Origin: Stenotrophomonas nematodicola
GTDB taxonomy: Bacteria > Pseudomonadota > Gammaproteobacteria > Xanthomonadales > Xanthomonadaceae
Assembly (NCBI RefSeq): GCF_009467805.1
Contig: NZ_WIAY01000001.1
Span: 1,120,982 to 1,184,981 of the forward strand
Length of the DNA: 64,000 nucleotides
Direction: 5' to 3'
Positions 63,770-64,000 of the stretch are shown here, one piece after another. A program made the position numbers and the translations under genes. The notes below the pieces were generated by a model. The model ran no database searches. It worked only from the letters and a program-made list of their open reading frames with translations, and was not told the origin of the DNA. How positions within the stretch are numbered: position 1 is the stretch's first letter; each line of letters opens with the position of its first letter.

Positions 63770-64000
63770 ATGATCTCCGTACGTTTCCCACTGGCGCTTG
63801 CCGCCGCCCTGTCGCTGGCCGGCTGCGCCACCGCACCGTCCGCACCGCCGCCGCCTGTCGCCGCTGCCACCCCCAATGCTTCACCGCCGAAACTGCTGCT
63901 GGTCTCCATTGATGGCCTGCGTGCGGACATGCTCGACCGCGGCATCAGCCCCAACCTGTCGCGGATCGCCGACAGCGGCGTGCGTGCGCGCTGGATGACG
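63770..64000 (+). CDS. alkaline phosphatase-superfamily lipoprotein, 5' part only
   Basis: First 77 codons of a gene that runs off the window. MISVRFPLALAAALSLAGC gives a lipobox (Cys19), a Pro/Ala-rich linker follows, then KLLLVSIDGLRADML, the metal-binding Asp segment that opens nucleotide pyrophosphatase/phosphodiesterase domains of the alkaline phosphatase superfamily. Start ATG 63770 (a GTG lies immediately before it). Confidence 0.72.
   Translation, partial: MISVRFPLALAAALSLAGCATAPSAPPPPVAAATPNASPPKLLLVSIDGLRADMLDRGISPNLSRIADSGVRARWMT

Noticed and set aside
1..64000. tRNA, rRNA, prophage, insertion sequence, toxin-antitoxin or secondary-metabolite genes
   Set aside because: I looked for these and saw no convincing signature anywhere in the window.

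Overview
The window looks like a chromosome segment from a member of the Xanthomonadaceae, most likely Stenotrophomonas. The reasons are the high GC content, the gene order rpsB-tsf / pyrH-frr-uppS-cdsA-dxr-rseP-bamA-lpxD-fabZ-lpxA-lpxB-rnhB-dnaE / accA with no skp between bamA and lpxD, several start codons sitting directly behind -10-like hexamers, and GTAG-type palindromic repeats like the SMAG family known from S. maltophilia. The genus call is inference. I saw no tRNA, rRNA, CRISPR array, prophage or insertion sequence.

Layout. (1) 1-5875: an archaic (Csu-type) chaperone-usher pilus cluster with a SCPU-domain subunit, chaperone, usher and two-domain tip protein, followed by a small secreted protein and a second chaperone. 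(2) 5847-14834: rpsB-tsf with its own promoter and terminator, an AIM24-like gene, an HDOD-GGDEF regulator, then pyrH, frr, uppS, cdsA and dxr. (3) 14869-29046: the envelope-biogenesis block (rseP, bamA, lpxD, fabZ, lpxA, lpxB), then rnhB, dnaE, a TTG-initiated lipoprotein and accA. Many of these genes overlap by four bases. (4) 29139-39487: a HemJ-like protein, a methyltransferase, an intracellular PHB depolymerase, a PadR/DUF1700 pair, a cyclophilin-like protein, a DMT exporter divergent from a LysR regulator, a small acidic protein, and DUF4349 and DUF885 lipoproteins. (5) 39488-40447: a 960-bp non-coding region between convergent genes, carrying repeats of striking architecture. (6) 40448-48180: an ABC exporter, a serine hydrolase, VOC and DUF72 proteins, a Pr6Pr-family membrane protein, a second DMT exporter and an AAA ATPase. 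(7) 48256-57589: a DUF1176 protein, three c-di-GMP proteins around rluF, and a DEAD-box helicase. (8) 57858-64000: an S4 protein, a UbiH/UbiM-type hydroxylase, MAPEG, DUF4019 and ClpP-like lipoprotein genes, an Ada/AlkA fusion overlapping ogt, and the start of an alkaline-phosphatase-superfamily lipoprotein.

How the genes fit together. The central block couples translation (S2, EF-Ts, RRF), nucleotide supply (UMP kinase), isoprenoid and undecaprenyl synthesis (Dxr, UppS), phospholipid synthesis (CdsA, FabZ, AccA), lipid A synthesis (LpxD, LpxA, LpxB), outer-membrane assembly and stress sensing (BamA, RseP) and replication (DnaE, RNase HII). The pilus cluster and the several GGDEF/EAL proteins suggest a surface-attached lifestyle under c-di-GMP control (inference).

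The most unusual structure is the set of four 108-nt elements at 39620-40388. Each has 28-nt complementary arms around a 52-nt core that itself holds two hairpins, which amounts to a three-way junction. Three copies lie in tandem. The fourth is inverted and keeps the core and the lengths exactly, but has an almost entirely different yet still complementary arm sequence and a compensated small hairpin. That pattern indicates selection on the fold.
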